Positions 1-8,794 of a stretch of DNA of 64,000 nt are shown in pieces; within the stretch, counting starts at the first letter, position 1; each line of letters starts with the position of its first letter. The notes beneath the pieces were generated by a model. That model was not told the DNA's origin, did not search any database, and saw nothing but the letters and a program-made list of their open reading frames with translations. The position numbers were made by a program, and so were the translations under genes. Source of the DNA: Clostridia bacterium (lineage in GTDB: Bacteria; Bacillota; Clostridia; Monoglobales; Monoglobaceae); assembly GCA_017622215.1 (NCBI GenBank), contig JAGARO010000004.1:243261-307260 (forward strand). Reading direction: 5' to 3'.

Positions 1-1
1 T

Positions 2-667
2 GTAGAGCCTGAAAGGGTTGCAGAGTTCGTGGATAAGCATATTCCAAAGGACAGGGTTTCAGGTGAAGTCGTAAAATTCGAGGTAGCTGAACCAAAGGAA
101 AGAGTTCAGGAATATATTGAGCAGAAACTGTCTGTTTCAAGCCCGATTTTCAATATTGCCTTTAAGGAAACTGAAACGGGAGTTGACGGAGAGGAACTTT
201 TAAAGAGGGAGATTGAAACTGATATTCTTTTAGAGGTTCTTTTCGGAAACAGCAGCAGTGCCTATAGCGAAATGTACGAAAAGGGAATAATTGACGGTAG
301 CTTTGAGGTGGACTGTGAGTTTGAAAAGGAATACGGCTTTACTCTCATCGGCGGAGAGTCAAAAGTTCCACAGGAAGTATATGAAAAGGTGCTTTCTGTA
401 ATAAAAGATGCCAAGGAAAAGGGCATTGACGAAAAGGCTGTAAAGAGAGCAAAGAAACTTTTAATCGGCGACAACTTAAGAAAGTTTAATAATGTTGAGG
501 CTGTGGGAGTGGAATTTATCAAGGACTTTATGAAAAATATCAATTACCTTGATTATACAGAAACAGTAGAAAAAATTACAATGGAAGATATAATGAACAG
601 ACTTAATGTTCATTTTGATACAGAAAACGCTGTGCTTTCGGTTGTAAAGCCTTTAGAGGAAGAATAA
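2..667 (+). CDS. M16-family zinc peptidase-like protein, C-terminal part (5' end outside window)
   Basis: The reading frame is open from base 2, so this is the last about 221 residues of a longer protein that begins before the window. The helical, charged C-terminal half, with a string like GGESKVPQEVYEKV and many short helices, resembles the second half of M16 peptidases of the YmfF/YmfH type. In Firmicutes ymfH-like genes often lie next to cell-envelope genes, and here lgt follows after 2 bases, so the two are probably cotranscribed. The zinc-binding HxxEH motif of this family sits in the missing N-terminal half, so activity cannot be judged. Family assignment is moderately sure. Confidence 0.7.
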   Translation, partial: VEPERVAEFVDKHIPKDRVSGEVVKFEVAEPKERVQEYIEQKLSVSSPIFNIAFKETETGVDGEELLKREIETDILLEVLFGNSSSAYSEMYEKGIIDGSFEVDCEFEKEYGFTLIGGESKVPQEVYEKVLSVIKDAKEKGIDEKAVKRAKKLLIGDNLRKFNNVEAVGVEFIKDFMKNINYLDYTETVEKITMEDIMNRLNVHFDTENAVLSVVKPLEEE

Positions 668-669
668 TT

Positions 670-1479
670 ATGGATGCTGTAATTTCATTCGGAAAGGGAG
701 GCCCTGTGTTTCATATAAACAGGGTTGCCTTTTCTATTGGAAACATTGAGGTTTACTGGTACGGGCTCATAATCGGACTTGCAATCCTTGTGGGTGTGTG
801 CCTTGCCCTTGTAGAAATCAAAAAAACAGAGCTGAGTATGGACGATTTCCTCAATATGTTTTTAATAGGCGTGCCTGTGGCGATTGTATGTGCAAGGCTC
901 TACTATGTAATCTTCAGCTGGGATATGTATAAGGATAATCTCTGGGAGATTTTTAATCTTCGTGGCGGTGGGATTGCAATTTACGGTGCGCTTATAGGCA
1001 TATTCCTTATGATAATTATCTATTCAAAAGTCAGAAAAATCCCTATGGGAGTTCCTTTTGATATTCTGGGGAGCATAGTTCCTTTCTGTCAGGCAATCGG
1101 CAGGTGGGGGAACTTTGTAAACGGAGAGGCTTTTGGCGGACCCACAAATCTCCCCTGGGCTATGACTATTGAGAGGGAAATTTATCCTCTTGCAGAGGCT
1201 GCCTTAGTTGTAGCAGAAAGCGTACACCCTACATTCCTCTACGAAAGCCTTTGGAATTTACTTACAGGAATATTTTTGTGGACTTATAAGAAACATAAAA
1301 AATTTGAGGGCGAGGTATTTTGCCTTTACCTGATAAGCTACGGAATCGGCAGATTTCTAATCGAGGGACTTCGCACAGACTCTCTGTATTTAGGACCATT
1401 CAGAGTTTCACAGCTTGTAGCTCTGGCTACAGCTCTCATAGGAATAATAATCATATACAAAAACCGCAAAAAGATATAA
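670..1479 (+). CDS. lgt: Prolipoprotein diacylglyceryl transferase Lgt
   Basis: Lgt moves diacylglycerol from phosphatidylglycerol to the lipobox cysteine of prelipoproteins in the membrane. The 269-residue protein has about seven hydrophobic segments and the family signature GRWGNFVNGE (near residue 145), which holds the essential arginine. The other conserved block reads GGGIAIYGALIG; the E. coli enzyme has histidine (His103) where this has tyrosine. Its ATG follows the peptidase stop by 2 bases (TAATTATG), which suggests coupled translation. A strong intrinsic terminator follows. The lipoprotein at 62925 is a likely substrate. Confidence 0.97.
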   Translation: MDAVISFGKGGPVFHINRVAFSIGNIEVYWYGLIIGLAILVGVCLALVEIKKTELSMDDFLNMFLIGVPVAIVCARLYYVIFSWDMYKDNLWEIFNLRGGGIAIYGALIGIFLMIIIYSKVRKIPMGVPFDILGSIVPFCQAIGRWGNFVNGEAFGGPTNLPWAMTIEREIYPLAEAALVVAESVHPTFLYESLWNLLTGIFLWTYKKHKKFEGEVFCLYLISYGIGRFLIEGLRTDSLYLGPFRVSQLVALATALIGIIIIYKNRKKI

Positions 1480-1500
1480 TTTTAATAAAAAATTGGATAA

Positions 1501-1532
1501 GAAACACTACATTTGGTAGTGTTTCTTTTTTT
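1501..1532 (+). terminator. Intrinsic terminator after lgt
   Basis: A perfect 10-bp stem (1501-1510 with 1516-1525, GAAACACTAC/GTAGTGTTTC) has a 5-base loop and is followed by seven T residues. It separates the lgt transcript from the dcw cluster. Confidence 0.93.
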
Positions 1533-1587
1533 GTAACACAAATGTAAAAGTTTTTTAAAAAAATTTTAAAAAAATATTAAAAAAGTA

Positions 1588-1616
1588 TTGCAATTGAATA
1601 TTTTTAATGTTACAAT
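1588..1616 (+). promoter_or_regulatory. Sigma-A promoter of the dcw cluster (P-mraZ)
   Basis: TTGCAA (1588-1593), a 17-base spacer and TACAAT (1611-1616). Long A and T tracts at about 1550-1586, roughly in helical phase, could act as an UP element or curved DNA. The expected start site at about 1623 falls inside the MraZ repeat array. Confidence 0.85.
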
Positions 1617-1621
1617 GTAGA

Positions 1622-1658
1622 AAAGTGGTATGAAGTGGCAAAATGTGTCATGAAGTGG
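1622..1658 (+). promoter_or_regulatory. MraZ operator: four 10-bp-spaced GTG boxes
   Basis: Four heptamers recur at exactly 10 bases: AAAGTGG (1622), GAAGTGG (1632), AATGTGT (1642) and GAAGTGG (1652). This fits the direct-repeat sites reported for MraZ autoregulation in E. coli (TGGG repeats) and mollicutes (AAAGTG-type boxes with 3-base gaps). The array begins at the predicted transcription start and lies 31 bases before the mraZ ATG, so bound MraZ should block the whole division cluster. Confidence 0.8.
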
Positions 1659-1688
1659 CAAATTTCGAGCAAAAAGGAGGCGATTTTC

Positions 1689-2120
1689 ATGCTGTTGGGA
1701 ACTTATGAGCATAATATGGACGCAAAAGGCAGAGTTTCTATCCCTGCAAAGTTCAGGGATGACTTAGGTTCTACCTTTGTAATTTCCTACGGTCTTGACC
1801 ATTGCCTTTATGTTTATTCTATGGAAGAATGGACAAAGTTTGCTGACGAAATTAACGCGGGAAAAGGCACAAATGCCCTTAAAATAAAGAGATTTTTTAT
1901 GAGTAACGCCTGTGAATGTGAAATTGACTCACAGGGCAGAGCTTTAATCCCACAGAGCTTTAAGATTTACGCAAACCTTACAAAAGAGGTTACAATCATC
2001 GGTGTATCCACAAGAGCTGAAATCTGGAACAGAGAAGATTGGAACAGCTTTAAAGCTGATAACGATTTAAGCACAGAAAATATCGGCGAATATATGAATG
2101 AACTTGGTATGATGTTATGA
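1689..2120 (+). CDS. mraZ: MraZ, transcriptional regulator of the dcw cluster
   Basis: MraZ is a ring-forming DNA-binding protein with two AbrB-like (SpoVT-AbrB) halves that represses its own operon. This 143-residue protein has the two expected DxxGR repeats: DAKGRVSIP near the N terminus and DSQGRALIP in the second half. The start is set at the ATG at 1689, which has AAAAAGGAGG at 1671-1680 and gives the usual MLLGTYEH beginning; an upstream extension of 18 codons would run through the operator repeats and is unlikely. It overlaps rsmH by 4 bases (ATGA). Confidence 0.97.
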   Translation: MLLGTYEHNMDAKGRVSIPAKFRDDLGSTFVISYGLDHCLYVYSMEEWTKFADEINAGKGTNALKIKRFFMSNACECEIDSQGRALIPQSFKIYANLTKEVTIIGVSTRAEIWNREDWNSFKADNDLSTENIGEYMNELGMML

Positions 2121-3052
2121 TGTTTAACCATTTTTCAGTTTTGCTTGATGAAAGTATTGAAATGCTTGATATTAACCCTGAGGGAGTTTATGTTGACGGA
2201 ACTCTTGGCGGAGGAGGACATTCTTCTCTTATCTGCCAAAGACTTTCGGAAAAGGGAACTCTTATCGGCATAGACAGGGACACAACAGCCATTGAGGCTG
2301 CCACGGAAAGACTTTCTTCCTATAATAATAAAAAGATAATTATCCATGACAATTTTATGAATATTAAAAATATTCTTAAGGAATTGGGCGTTGATAAAAT
2401 AGACGGAGCAATTTTAGACCTTGGAGTTTCCTCTCCACAGCTTGACACAGCTGAAAGAGGCTTCAGCTATAATATGGATGCTCCTCTTGATATGAGAATG
2501 GACAGGGATAGCAATTTTTCGGCATATGATGTAGTAAACGGCTATTCCGAGGATGAACTTAAGAGAATAATTTTTGCTTACGGCGAAGAAAAATTTGCCC
2601 CGCAGATTGCAAGGGAAATTGTAAAGCACAGAGCTGAAAAGCCAATCAAAACAACCTTTGAACTTTCGGAGATTATTAAAAATTCAATGCCTGTTAAGGC
2701 GAGATTTGCAGATAAACACCCTGCAAAGCGAACATTCCAGGCGATAAGAATTGAAGTAAACCGCGAACTTGAGCCCCTTGAGGATGCAATCCGTGATTTT
2801 GCAGAGGTGCTTAAGCCTCAGGGAGTTTTAGGAATAATTACATTCCATTCATTGGAAGACAGAATTGTTAAAAATACATTTTTGGATTTAACCAAAGGGT
2901 GTATATGCCCAAAGGAATTTCCTGTTTGTGTCTGCGGACATAAACCAACGGGCGAGCTTGTCAACAGAAAGCCTGTTGTAGCAACAGATACCGAACTTAA
3001 GGAGAATAACAGGTCCCACAGCGCAAAGCTGAGAGGACTTAGGAAATTATAG
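2117..3052 (+). CDS. rsmH: 16S rRNA m4C1402 methyltransferase RsmH (MraW)
   Basis: RsmH methylates N4 of C1402 in the decoding centre of 16S rRNA using S-adenosylmethionine. The 311-residue length is standard. Visible motifs are the SAM-binding block [10 protein letters not shown] near residue 28, the LDLGVSS block near residue 100 and the ITFHSLEDR block in the C-terminal third, plus a cysteine-rich [12 protein letters not shown] stretch. The start overlaps the mraZ stop as ATGA, so translation is probably coupled. Confidence 0.97.
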   Translation: MMFNHFSVLLDESIEMLDINPEGVYVDGTLGGGGHSSLICQRLSEKGTLIGIDRDTTAIEAATERLSSYNNKKIIIHDNFMNIKNILKELGVDKIDGAILDLGVSSPQLDTAERGFSYNMDAPLDMRMDRDSNFSAYDVVNGYSEDELKRIIFAYGEEKFAPQIAREIVKHRAEKPIKTTFELSEIIKNSMPVKARFADKHPAKRTFQAIRIEVNRELEPLEDAIRDFAEVLKPQGVLGIITFHSLEDRIVKNTFLDLTKGCICPKEFPVCVCGHKPTGELVNRKPVVATDTELKENNRSHSAKLRGLRKL

Positions 3053-3068
3053 AAAAGGAGGCTGAAAA

Positions 3069-3545
3069 ATGAACAGACTTGACTATCTTTCGAGTAATGC
3101 ACATAAGTTTGATTATGAAGTAAATACTGAAAAGACAGCCCAGCTTAAGACTGTAAGAAAGCAGAAGAAAAAAGCTCTTACAGGACTTAAAAAGTTCATT
3201 TTAACAGCATCCCTTTTCGCAGTTGTATTTTCTATTATAAGCGGTTATGTTAAGCTTGACGAGGCGAAAAACAACGCCCTGATGCTCCAGAAAGAGCTTA
3301 AAAGCATCACCGCCGACAATCAGCTTCTCCAGCAGAAAATAGATAGTGCAGTTGACTTAAATGCTCTGCAGAAAAAGGCTGTGGAAGAGTACGGAATGGT
3401 TAAGCCTGAACGCTCACAGACAATCTATGTTGACATAACAAGAGAGGACTATTCTGAAAGAAAGGGTAAGGACGAGCCCACAGGTAAGCTTAAGCTCCAC
3501 GGCGTAACAGGTACTCTTATAAATTCTATACATATACTCCACTAA
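3069..3545 (+). CDS. ftsL: Septum-formation protein FtsL-like
   Basis: This is a 158-residue bitopic protein in the position of ftsL, between rsmH and the septal PBP gene. It has a basic cytoplasmic N-terminal region (RKQKKKALTGLKK), one membrane segment at about residues 42-60 and a coiled-coil stretch (QKELKSITADNQLLQQK) that would pair with DivIC/FtsB outside the membrane. FtsL proteins are poorly conserved, so the name depends on position and topology. AAAAGGAGG stands 7 bases before the ATG. Confidence 0.85.
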   Translation: MNRLDYLSSNAHKFDYEVNTEKTAQLKTVRKQKKKALTGLKKFILTASLFAVVFSIISGYVKLDEAKNNALMLQKELKSITADNQLLQQKIDSAVDLNALQKKAVEEYGMVKPERSQTIYVDITREDYSERKGKDEPTGKLKLHGVTGTLINSIHILH

Positions 3546-3648
3546 CGGGCATAAATGGAGTGCGAGCAAATATAATTAAATAACGAACCGGTGGCTTATG
3601 CTATGTGGGTAACGGGTGCCGGTATCAAGTCCAGAGAGGTATAAAACG

Positions 3649-5871
3649 GTGCGTAATTTTAGATGTTCCACAGCCCAGAAAAAAAGAATATTGATTTTAT
3701 TATGCATAGTTTTACTATGCTTTTTTGCGTTATTTATAAGACTTTTCTATTGGCAGGTTATAAGAGGAGAGGACTTATCTCTCGCAGCCCATGAACAGCA
3801 AACCACAGACAGCGTTATAACTCCCGACCGAGGACTAATATACGACAGAAACTACACTGTTCTTGCCAATAATATGACAGTTGAAACCATAAGCATTACC
3901 CCGTCAATTACAAGAGATAATGAGGATATGTACTATGTGGCAAAGGGTATAGCTGATATTTTAGAGCTCGACCCTGAGGACATTATGGCTAAAATGGAAA
4001 GAGAGTCCTATTTTGAGTACATCAAGAAAAAAGTGCCAAAGGATAAGGCTGACGAAGTCCGTAATTTTATAGCTAAAAATAAGGTTAAGGGCTTTAACTT
4101 TACAGAAGATACAAAGAGATATTACCCATACGGTGCCTTTGCCTCACAGGTTATAGGCTTCACAGGCGGCGACAATCAGGGGCTTGAGGGCATTGAAATG
4201 GTTTATAACGATGTTTTAAGCGGAACATCAGGACGCCTTGTGTCTAACGGCGGAGTTATGGGTCTTGAGCTTCCTGACAGCTACGAAAACTACGTTGCGC
4301 CTGAAGAGGGAAGAAGTATTGTTCTCACAATCGACGAAACAATCCAGCATTATGTAGAAAAGCATCTTGAGAATGCAAGAATTGAAAATGAGCTTGAAGA
4401 GGGCGCAGCCTGTATCGTTATGGATATAAAAACAGGTGAAATTCTTGCTATGGCAACTGCTCCTGACTATGACTTAAACCAGCCTTTTGCAATAAATCAG
4501 GCTGTTATTGATAAATATCCTGAAATAGAAGAGGAACTTGAAGACCTTGAGGGAGACGAATATAACGCGAAGATTACTCAGGCTACACAGTTCTTAAAGA
4601 GAAATAAGGCTGTTGTTGACTCCTACGAGCCAGGTTCAACTTTTAAGGTTGCAGTTGCCTCGATGGCACTGGAAGAAAACCTTGTGGATAAGGGAGAATC
4701 CTATTACTGCGGAGGCTCAATCAAGGTTGCCGACAGGTCAATCCGCTGTGCCAACACAAAGGGCCACGGCTCCCAGACCTTCTCACAGGCAGTACAGAAT
4801 TCCTGTAACCCTGCCTTTATTACCATTGGACAAAAGGTAGGAACTACAAAGTTCTTAAAATATCTTAAGGGCTTTGGATTTTTAGCTCCCACAGGAATTG
4901 AACTTCCCGGGGAAACTTCAGGTATTTTCCATTCCGCTGACAATTTCAAGGAAATTGACCTTGCAACCTCTTCTTTCGGACAGAGCTTTAACGTAACTCC
5001 ACTCCAGATGGTGCAGATGGCTGCGGGAATTGCCAACGGCGGAAGAATGATGAAGCCTCACCTTGTAAAACAGGTAGTGGATAAGGACTTAAATGTAATT
5101 CAGGACATAGAGCCTACTTTTGTAAGACAGATTGTTTCAAAGGAAACAAGTGAGAAAATGATGACTACTCTTGAGTCGGTTGTATCTGTGGGCGGTGGTA
5201 AAAATGCCTACCTTGCAGGCTACAGAATTGCAGGTAAAACAGGTACTTCCGAAAAACAGCCTCGAGGAAACGGGCATTATGTTGCATCATTTTTAGGAAT
5301 TGCACCTGCTGACGAGCCGAGGGTTGTGTGTCTTGTAATCCTCGACCAGCCAAAGGTTGGAAATACATACTACGGCGGTTTGATTGCAGCTCCTGTGGTT
5401 AAAAATATTATGGATGAAACTCTTCAGTATTTAGGAGTTGAACCGAAATATACACAGGAAGAAATGGCAATGATAGATATAACAGTTCCGAATGTAATGG
5501 GAAAGACTCCTGAGGAGGCAAAGAAAGCTCTTGTTACAGCGGGACTTACAATCAAAACTGTAGGAAACGGTGAGAAGATTAGTGACCAGATGCCAAAGGC
5601 ATACTCCAAGGTTGCAAAGAACTCTGTAATTTACACATACACAGGGGACAGTAAGGCTGAGCAGAGTGTTACAGTTCCGAATGTGCTTAATATGACTGCT
5701 TCACAGGCAAATAAGGCTTTAACTGATGCAGGACTTAATGTTAAAATAAGAGGACTTTCTACATCGGGCGGTATTGCAATCTGTACGGGAATGTCCCCGA
5801 AAGAGGGAACAGCCTTAGAGCCAGGCTCTATTGTAACTCTTGACTTCTCCTACGCTGAACTCCGAGATTAA
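3649..5871 (+). CDS. spoVD: Class B penicillin-binding protein, SpoVD/FtsI type with two PASTA domains
   Basis: This is a transpeptidase that cross-links peptidoglycan at the septum or in the spore cortex. There is a membrane anchor at about residues 12-32, a PBP dimer domain, then the catalytic domain with STFK (Ser about 330), SCN (about 385) and KTGTS (about 530). Two PASTA domains follow, each starting VPNV (about 612 and 675). The GTG at 3649 is chosen because AGAGAGGT lies 8 bases upstream; a GTG 33 bases earlier is open but lacks such a site. SpoVD and the vegetative PBP2b/FtsI look alike; PASTA domains occur in both. As the only such gene here it may serve division too. Confidence 0.93.
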   Translation: MRNFRCSTAQKKRILILLCIVLLCFFALFIRLFYWQVIRGEDLSLAAHEQQTTDSVITPDRGLIYDRNYTVLANNMTVETISITPSITRDNEDMYYVAKGIADILELDPEDIMAKMERESYFEYIKKKVPKDKADEVRNFIAKNKVKGFNFTEDTKRYYPYGAFASQVIGFTGGDNQGLEGIEMVYNDVLSGTSGRLVSNGGVMGLELPDSYENYVAPEEGRSIVLTIDETIQHYVEKHLENARIENELEEGAACIVMDIKTGEILAMATAPDYDLNQPFAINQAVIDKYPEIEEELEDLEGDEYNAKITQATQFLKRNKAVVDSYEPGSTFKVAVASMALEENLVDKGESYYCGGSIKVADRSIRCANTKGHGSQTFSQAVQNSCNPAFITIGQKVGTTKFLKYLKGFGFLAPTGIELPGETSGIFHSADNFKEIDLATSSFGQSFNVTPLQMVQMAAGIANGGRMMKPHLVKQVVDKDLNVIQDIEPTFVRQIVSKETSEKMMTTLESVVSVGGGKNAYLAGYRIAGKTGTSEKQPRGNGHYVASFLGIAPADEPRVVCLVILDQPKVGNTYYGGLIAAPVVKNIMDETLQYLGVEPKYTQEEMAMIDITVPNVMGKTPEEAKKALVTAGLTIKTVGNGEKISDQMPKAYSKVAKNSVIYTYTGDSKAEQSVTVPNVLNMTASQANKALTDAGLNVKIRGLSTSGGIAICTGMSPKEGTALEPGSIVTLDFSYAELRD

Positions 5872-5878
5872 ACAATTT

Positions 5879-5901
5879 GCATCGGCATTTTATGCCGGTG
5901 C
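5879..5901 (+). other. Stem-loop between spoVD and murE
   Basis: A 9-bp stem (5879-5887 with 5893-5901, GCATCGGCA/TGCCGGTGC, one G-T pair) lies just after the spoVD stop. There is no T tract after it, so it is more likely an mRNA stabilising or processing element than a terminator. Confidence 0.5.
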
Positions 5902-5939
5902 AGATTTCCGTATATAAAGTTAAAAGGAAGGGAATAAAA

Positions 5940-7388
5940 ATGAAGTTATCCGAATTACTTGAAAATATAGATGTCCTTGATATAAAAGGCGTAACTGATA
6001 TGAATATTTCGGGAATAACCTTTAACTCAAAGGAGGTTAAACCTGGTTACCTTTTTGTTTGTATAAAGGGATTTACAACTGACGGACATAGCTTTGCCCG
6101 TAACGCAATTGACGCAGGGGCTGTGGCAATTTTAGCAGAGCACTTTATCGAGGGAATTGACGCCTCAACAGTTGTGGTTAAGGATACAAGGGCGGCAGCA
6201 GGTATGATGACTGCAAAGTTTTATGACTATCCTTTCAGGAAGTTCCGCCTTATCGGCGTAACAGGCACAAACGGAAAAACTACAACTACTTATCTTGTAA
6301 AGTCAATTCTTGAAGATAAGGGTTATAAGGTTGGTTTAATCGGCACAAACCAGAACTTAATCGGAAATAAGGTTATCCCTGCGGAGAGAACTACCCCTGA
6401 TTTTATTGAACTTATGCAGCTTTTCAACCAATTCGCAGAAGAAGGGGCAGATTTTGTTGTAATGGAGGTTTCCTCCCATTCCCTTGCTCTCGACAGAGTT
6501 ACAGCCTGTGAATACGAGGTTGGCGCCTTTACAAATATTACCCAGGACCACCTTGATTTCCATAAGACAATGGAAAATTATCTTGAGGCAAAATCAAAGC
6601 TCTTTAAGATTTGTGAAAAGGGTGTAATAAATAACGATATTGAGTCTGCAGATTACTTAAAGAAAAATGCAGATTGCGGATATATCACTTACGGTAAGGA
6701 AAATGAGGCTGACCTTAAGGCTGAAAATATAGTTTATACATCAAAGGGCATTGAATTTGATGCAAAATTCAAGGGAGAAACAGAGAAAATTACTCTCCCT
6801 ATCCCTGGTGAATTTTCAGTTTATAACGCCCTGACAGCCATTGGAATCTGCTTATCTTTAGGATTAAGCCTTTCCGATATTGCAAAGGGTTTGTCTGAAG
6901 CAAAGGGTGTAAAGGGAAGAATAGAGGTTGTGCCGACAGACACAGATTATACTGTAATTATCGACTATGCACATACTCCTGACGGAATTTTAAATATTAT
7001 AAATGCAATCCGTGGCTTTGCAAAGGGCAGAATTATTACCCTTTTCGGCTGTGGCGGAGACAGAGACAGGACAAAGAGACCTCTTATGGGTAAGGTTGCA
7101 GGGGAGCTTTCAGATTTCTGTATTGTAACCTCTGATAATCCGAGAACTGAAAACCCAAGTGAAATTATTAAGGATATTCTCCCTGGAATAGACGAAACAG
7201 GCTGTGAATATGTAGTAATAGAAAATAGGTTTGAAGCTATCGGCTATGCTCTTGATATGGCAGGAAAGGACGATATTGTTCTTCTTGCAGGCAAGGGCCA
7301 CGAAACCTACCAGATTTTAAAAGACAGAACTATAACCTTTGACGAAAGGGAAATAGTTTCAAAGCTTATTGATTTTTCTGAAAAGTGA
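5940..7388 (+). CDS. murE: UDP-MurNAc-tripeptide ligase MurE (meso-DAP type)
   Basis: MurE adds the third stem-peptide residue to UDP-MurNAc-L-Ala-D-Glu in the cytoplasm. The 482-residue protein has the ATP loop GTNGKTTTT (near residue 110), the Mur-ligase acidic and histidine blocks (EVSSHSLALDRV, NITQDHLDFH) and DNPRTENP near the C terminus. DNPR is the motif of enzymes that add meso-diaminopimelate instead of lysine, so the wall is inferred to be mDAP type. The ATG at 5940 is preceded by AAAAGGAAGGGAA; the open frame extends 21 codons upstream through the stem-loop, which is not a credible start. Confidence 0.97.
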   Translation: MKLSELLENIDVLDIKGVTDMNISGITFNSKEVKPGYLFVCIKGFTTDGHSFARNAIDAGAVAILAEHFIEGIDASTVVVKDTRAAAGMMTAKFYDYPFRKFRLIGVTGTNGKTTTTYLVKSILEDKGYKVGLIGTNQNLIGNKVIPAERTTPDFIELMQLFNQFAEEGADFVVMEVSSHSLALDRVTACEYEVGAFTNITQDHLDFHKTMENYLEAKSKLFKICEKGVINNDIESADYLKKNADCGYITYGKENEADLKAENIVYTSKGIEFDAKFKGETEKITLPIPGEFSVYNALTAIGICLSLGLSLSDIAKGLSEAKGVKGRIEVVPTDTDYTVIIDYAHTPDGILNIINAIRGFAKGRIITLFGCGGDRDRTKRPLMGKVAGELSDFCIVTSDNPRTENPSEIIKDILPGIDETGCEYVVIENRFEAIGYALDMAGKDDIVLLAGKGHETYQILKDRTITFDEREIVSKLIDFSEK

Positions 7389-7399
7389 GGACATAAGTT

Positions 7400-8794
7400 A
7401 TGGAAAAAATTCTTACTCTAAAAGAGATTGCAGATTTCATTTCGGGGGAAATAATTGATGCTGACCCTGAAATAAAAGTAGCTGATATAGTCCGCGATAA
7501 CCGTGAGGTTAAGGAGGGCTTTGTTTTCGTTGCATTAAAGGGTGAGAAGAATGACGGTCATAACTATGTTTATTCAGCTGTGGAAAATGGTGCAGTTTGC
7601 TGTATTGTAAATAAAGGCGAAAAGGGAATAAATGTTCCCCGTATTGAAGTTGAAGATACTTTTAAGGCACTTCGTGATGTGGCTGAACTTTACAGAACGA
7701 AGTTTGATATTCCTGTGGTTGCAATAACAGGGAGTGTTGGGAAAACAAGCACAAAGGATATGATTTATTCTGTTCTGGCACAGGAGTTTAACGCTTTAAA
7801 AACACAGCAGAATTTCAATAACGAAATCGGTGTCCCTCTTACAGTTTTCGGTTTTTCAAAGGAGCATGATATTGCAGTTTTGGAAATGGGAATGAACCAT
7901 AAAGGCGAAATTTCCCGCCTTTCTAAAATTGCAAAGCCAGAAACGGCTATAATTACAAATATAAGCTGTTGCCATATTGAAAATCTTGGCTCAATGGAAA
8001 ATATTATGAGAGCAAAGCTTGAAATTCTTGAGAGTATGGTTGAGGGCGGAGCAGTTATCTTAAACGGCGATGACGAAATGCTTTGGGGATTAAAGGGTGA
8101 ATTACCTTTTGAGACATTGTATTTTGGAATTGAAAACGAAAAGTGCGATATACTAGCAAAAAATATAAAAAAATATTCTGACGGCACAGACTTTACAGCT
8201 GAAATTGACGGCACAGAATATAAATTCTCAATATCTGTTGCAGGTATTCACCATGTATATAATGCCCTTGCAGGAATTTTAACAGGCTACCGCTACGGTA
8301 TGAGTATTGAAAAAATCCGTAAAGGCGTTGAGCAGTTTATACCTCTTGGGTTAAGACAAAAAATTATTGATAAAAACGGCTATACAGTTATCAAGGACTG
8401 TTATAACGCAAGTCCTACATCAATGAAATCGGGACTTGATGTCCTTTCGGCTACACGCTCTGACGATAAGATTGAGCACAGAAGAGTTGCAATCCTGGGG
8501 GATATGCTTGAGCTTGGGGAATTTTCTCCTGAAGCCCACCGCTCTGTGGGCAGACTCGTCTGCACATATGGAGTTGACTGTCTTATCACAATTGGAGAAA
8601 ACGCTCTTCTGATTGCAGAAGAAGCAAGACAGGGCGGAGTTAAAACTATAAGCTTTAAGAATAATGAAGAAGCTAAAAAGGAAATTTTGTTACTTCTTAA
8701 AAAGGACGATATAATTCTTCTTAAGGCGTCCCATGGGATGCACTTAGAGGAGATTGCAGATTATATTACAGGAGAAAACGGGGAGGAAGAATAA
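7400..8794 (+). CDS. murF: UDP-MurNAc-tripeptide--D-Ala-D-Ala ligase MurF
   Basis: MurF adds the D-Ala-D-Ala dipeptide to complete the UDP-MurNAc-pentapeptide. The 464-residue protein has the usual three parts: an N-terminal uridine-binding domain (DNREVKEGFVFVAL), the ATP-binding loop TGSVGKTSTKD near residue 115, the EMGMNHKGEI block and the C-terminal ligase domain with YNASPTS and ILGDMLELG. It follows murE by 11 bases and shares one base with mraY (TAATG). A murD gene is not between it and mraY or after mraY. Confidence 0.97.
   Translation: MEKILTLKEIADFISGEIIDADPEIKVADIVRDNREVKEGFVFVALKGEKNDGHNYVYSAVENGAVCCIVNKGEKGINVPRIEVEDTFKALRDVAELYRTKFDIPVVAITGSVGKTSTKDMIYSVLAQEFNALKTQQNFNNEIGVPLTVFGFSKEHDIAVLEMGMNHKGEISRLSKIAKPETAIITNISCCHIENLGSMENIMRAKLEILESMVEGGAVILNGDDEMLWGLKGELPFETLYFGIENEKCDILAKNIKKYSDGTDFTAEIDGTEYKFSISVAGIHHVYNALAGILTGYRYGMSIEKIRKGVEQFIPLGLRQKIIDKNGYTVIKDCYNASPTSMKSGLDVLSATRSDDKIEHRRVAILGDMLELGEFSPEAHRSVGRLVCTYGVDCLITIGENALLIAEEARQGGVKTISFKNNEEAKKEILLLLKKDDIILLKASHGMHLEEIADYITGENGEEE

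Noticed and set aside
1635..1688. Longer mraZ start 18 codons upstream
   Set aside because: The extension would run through the MraZ operator repeats; the ATG at 1689 has a strong AAAAAGGAGG site and the usual N terminus.
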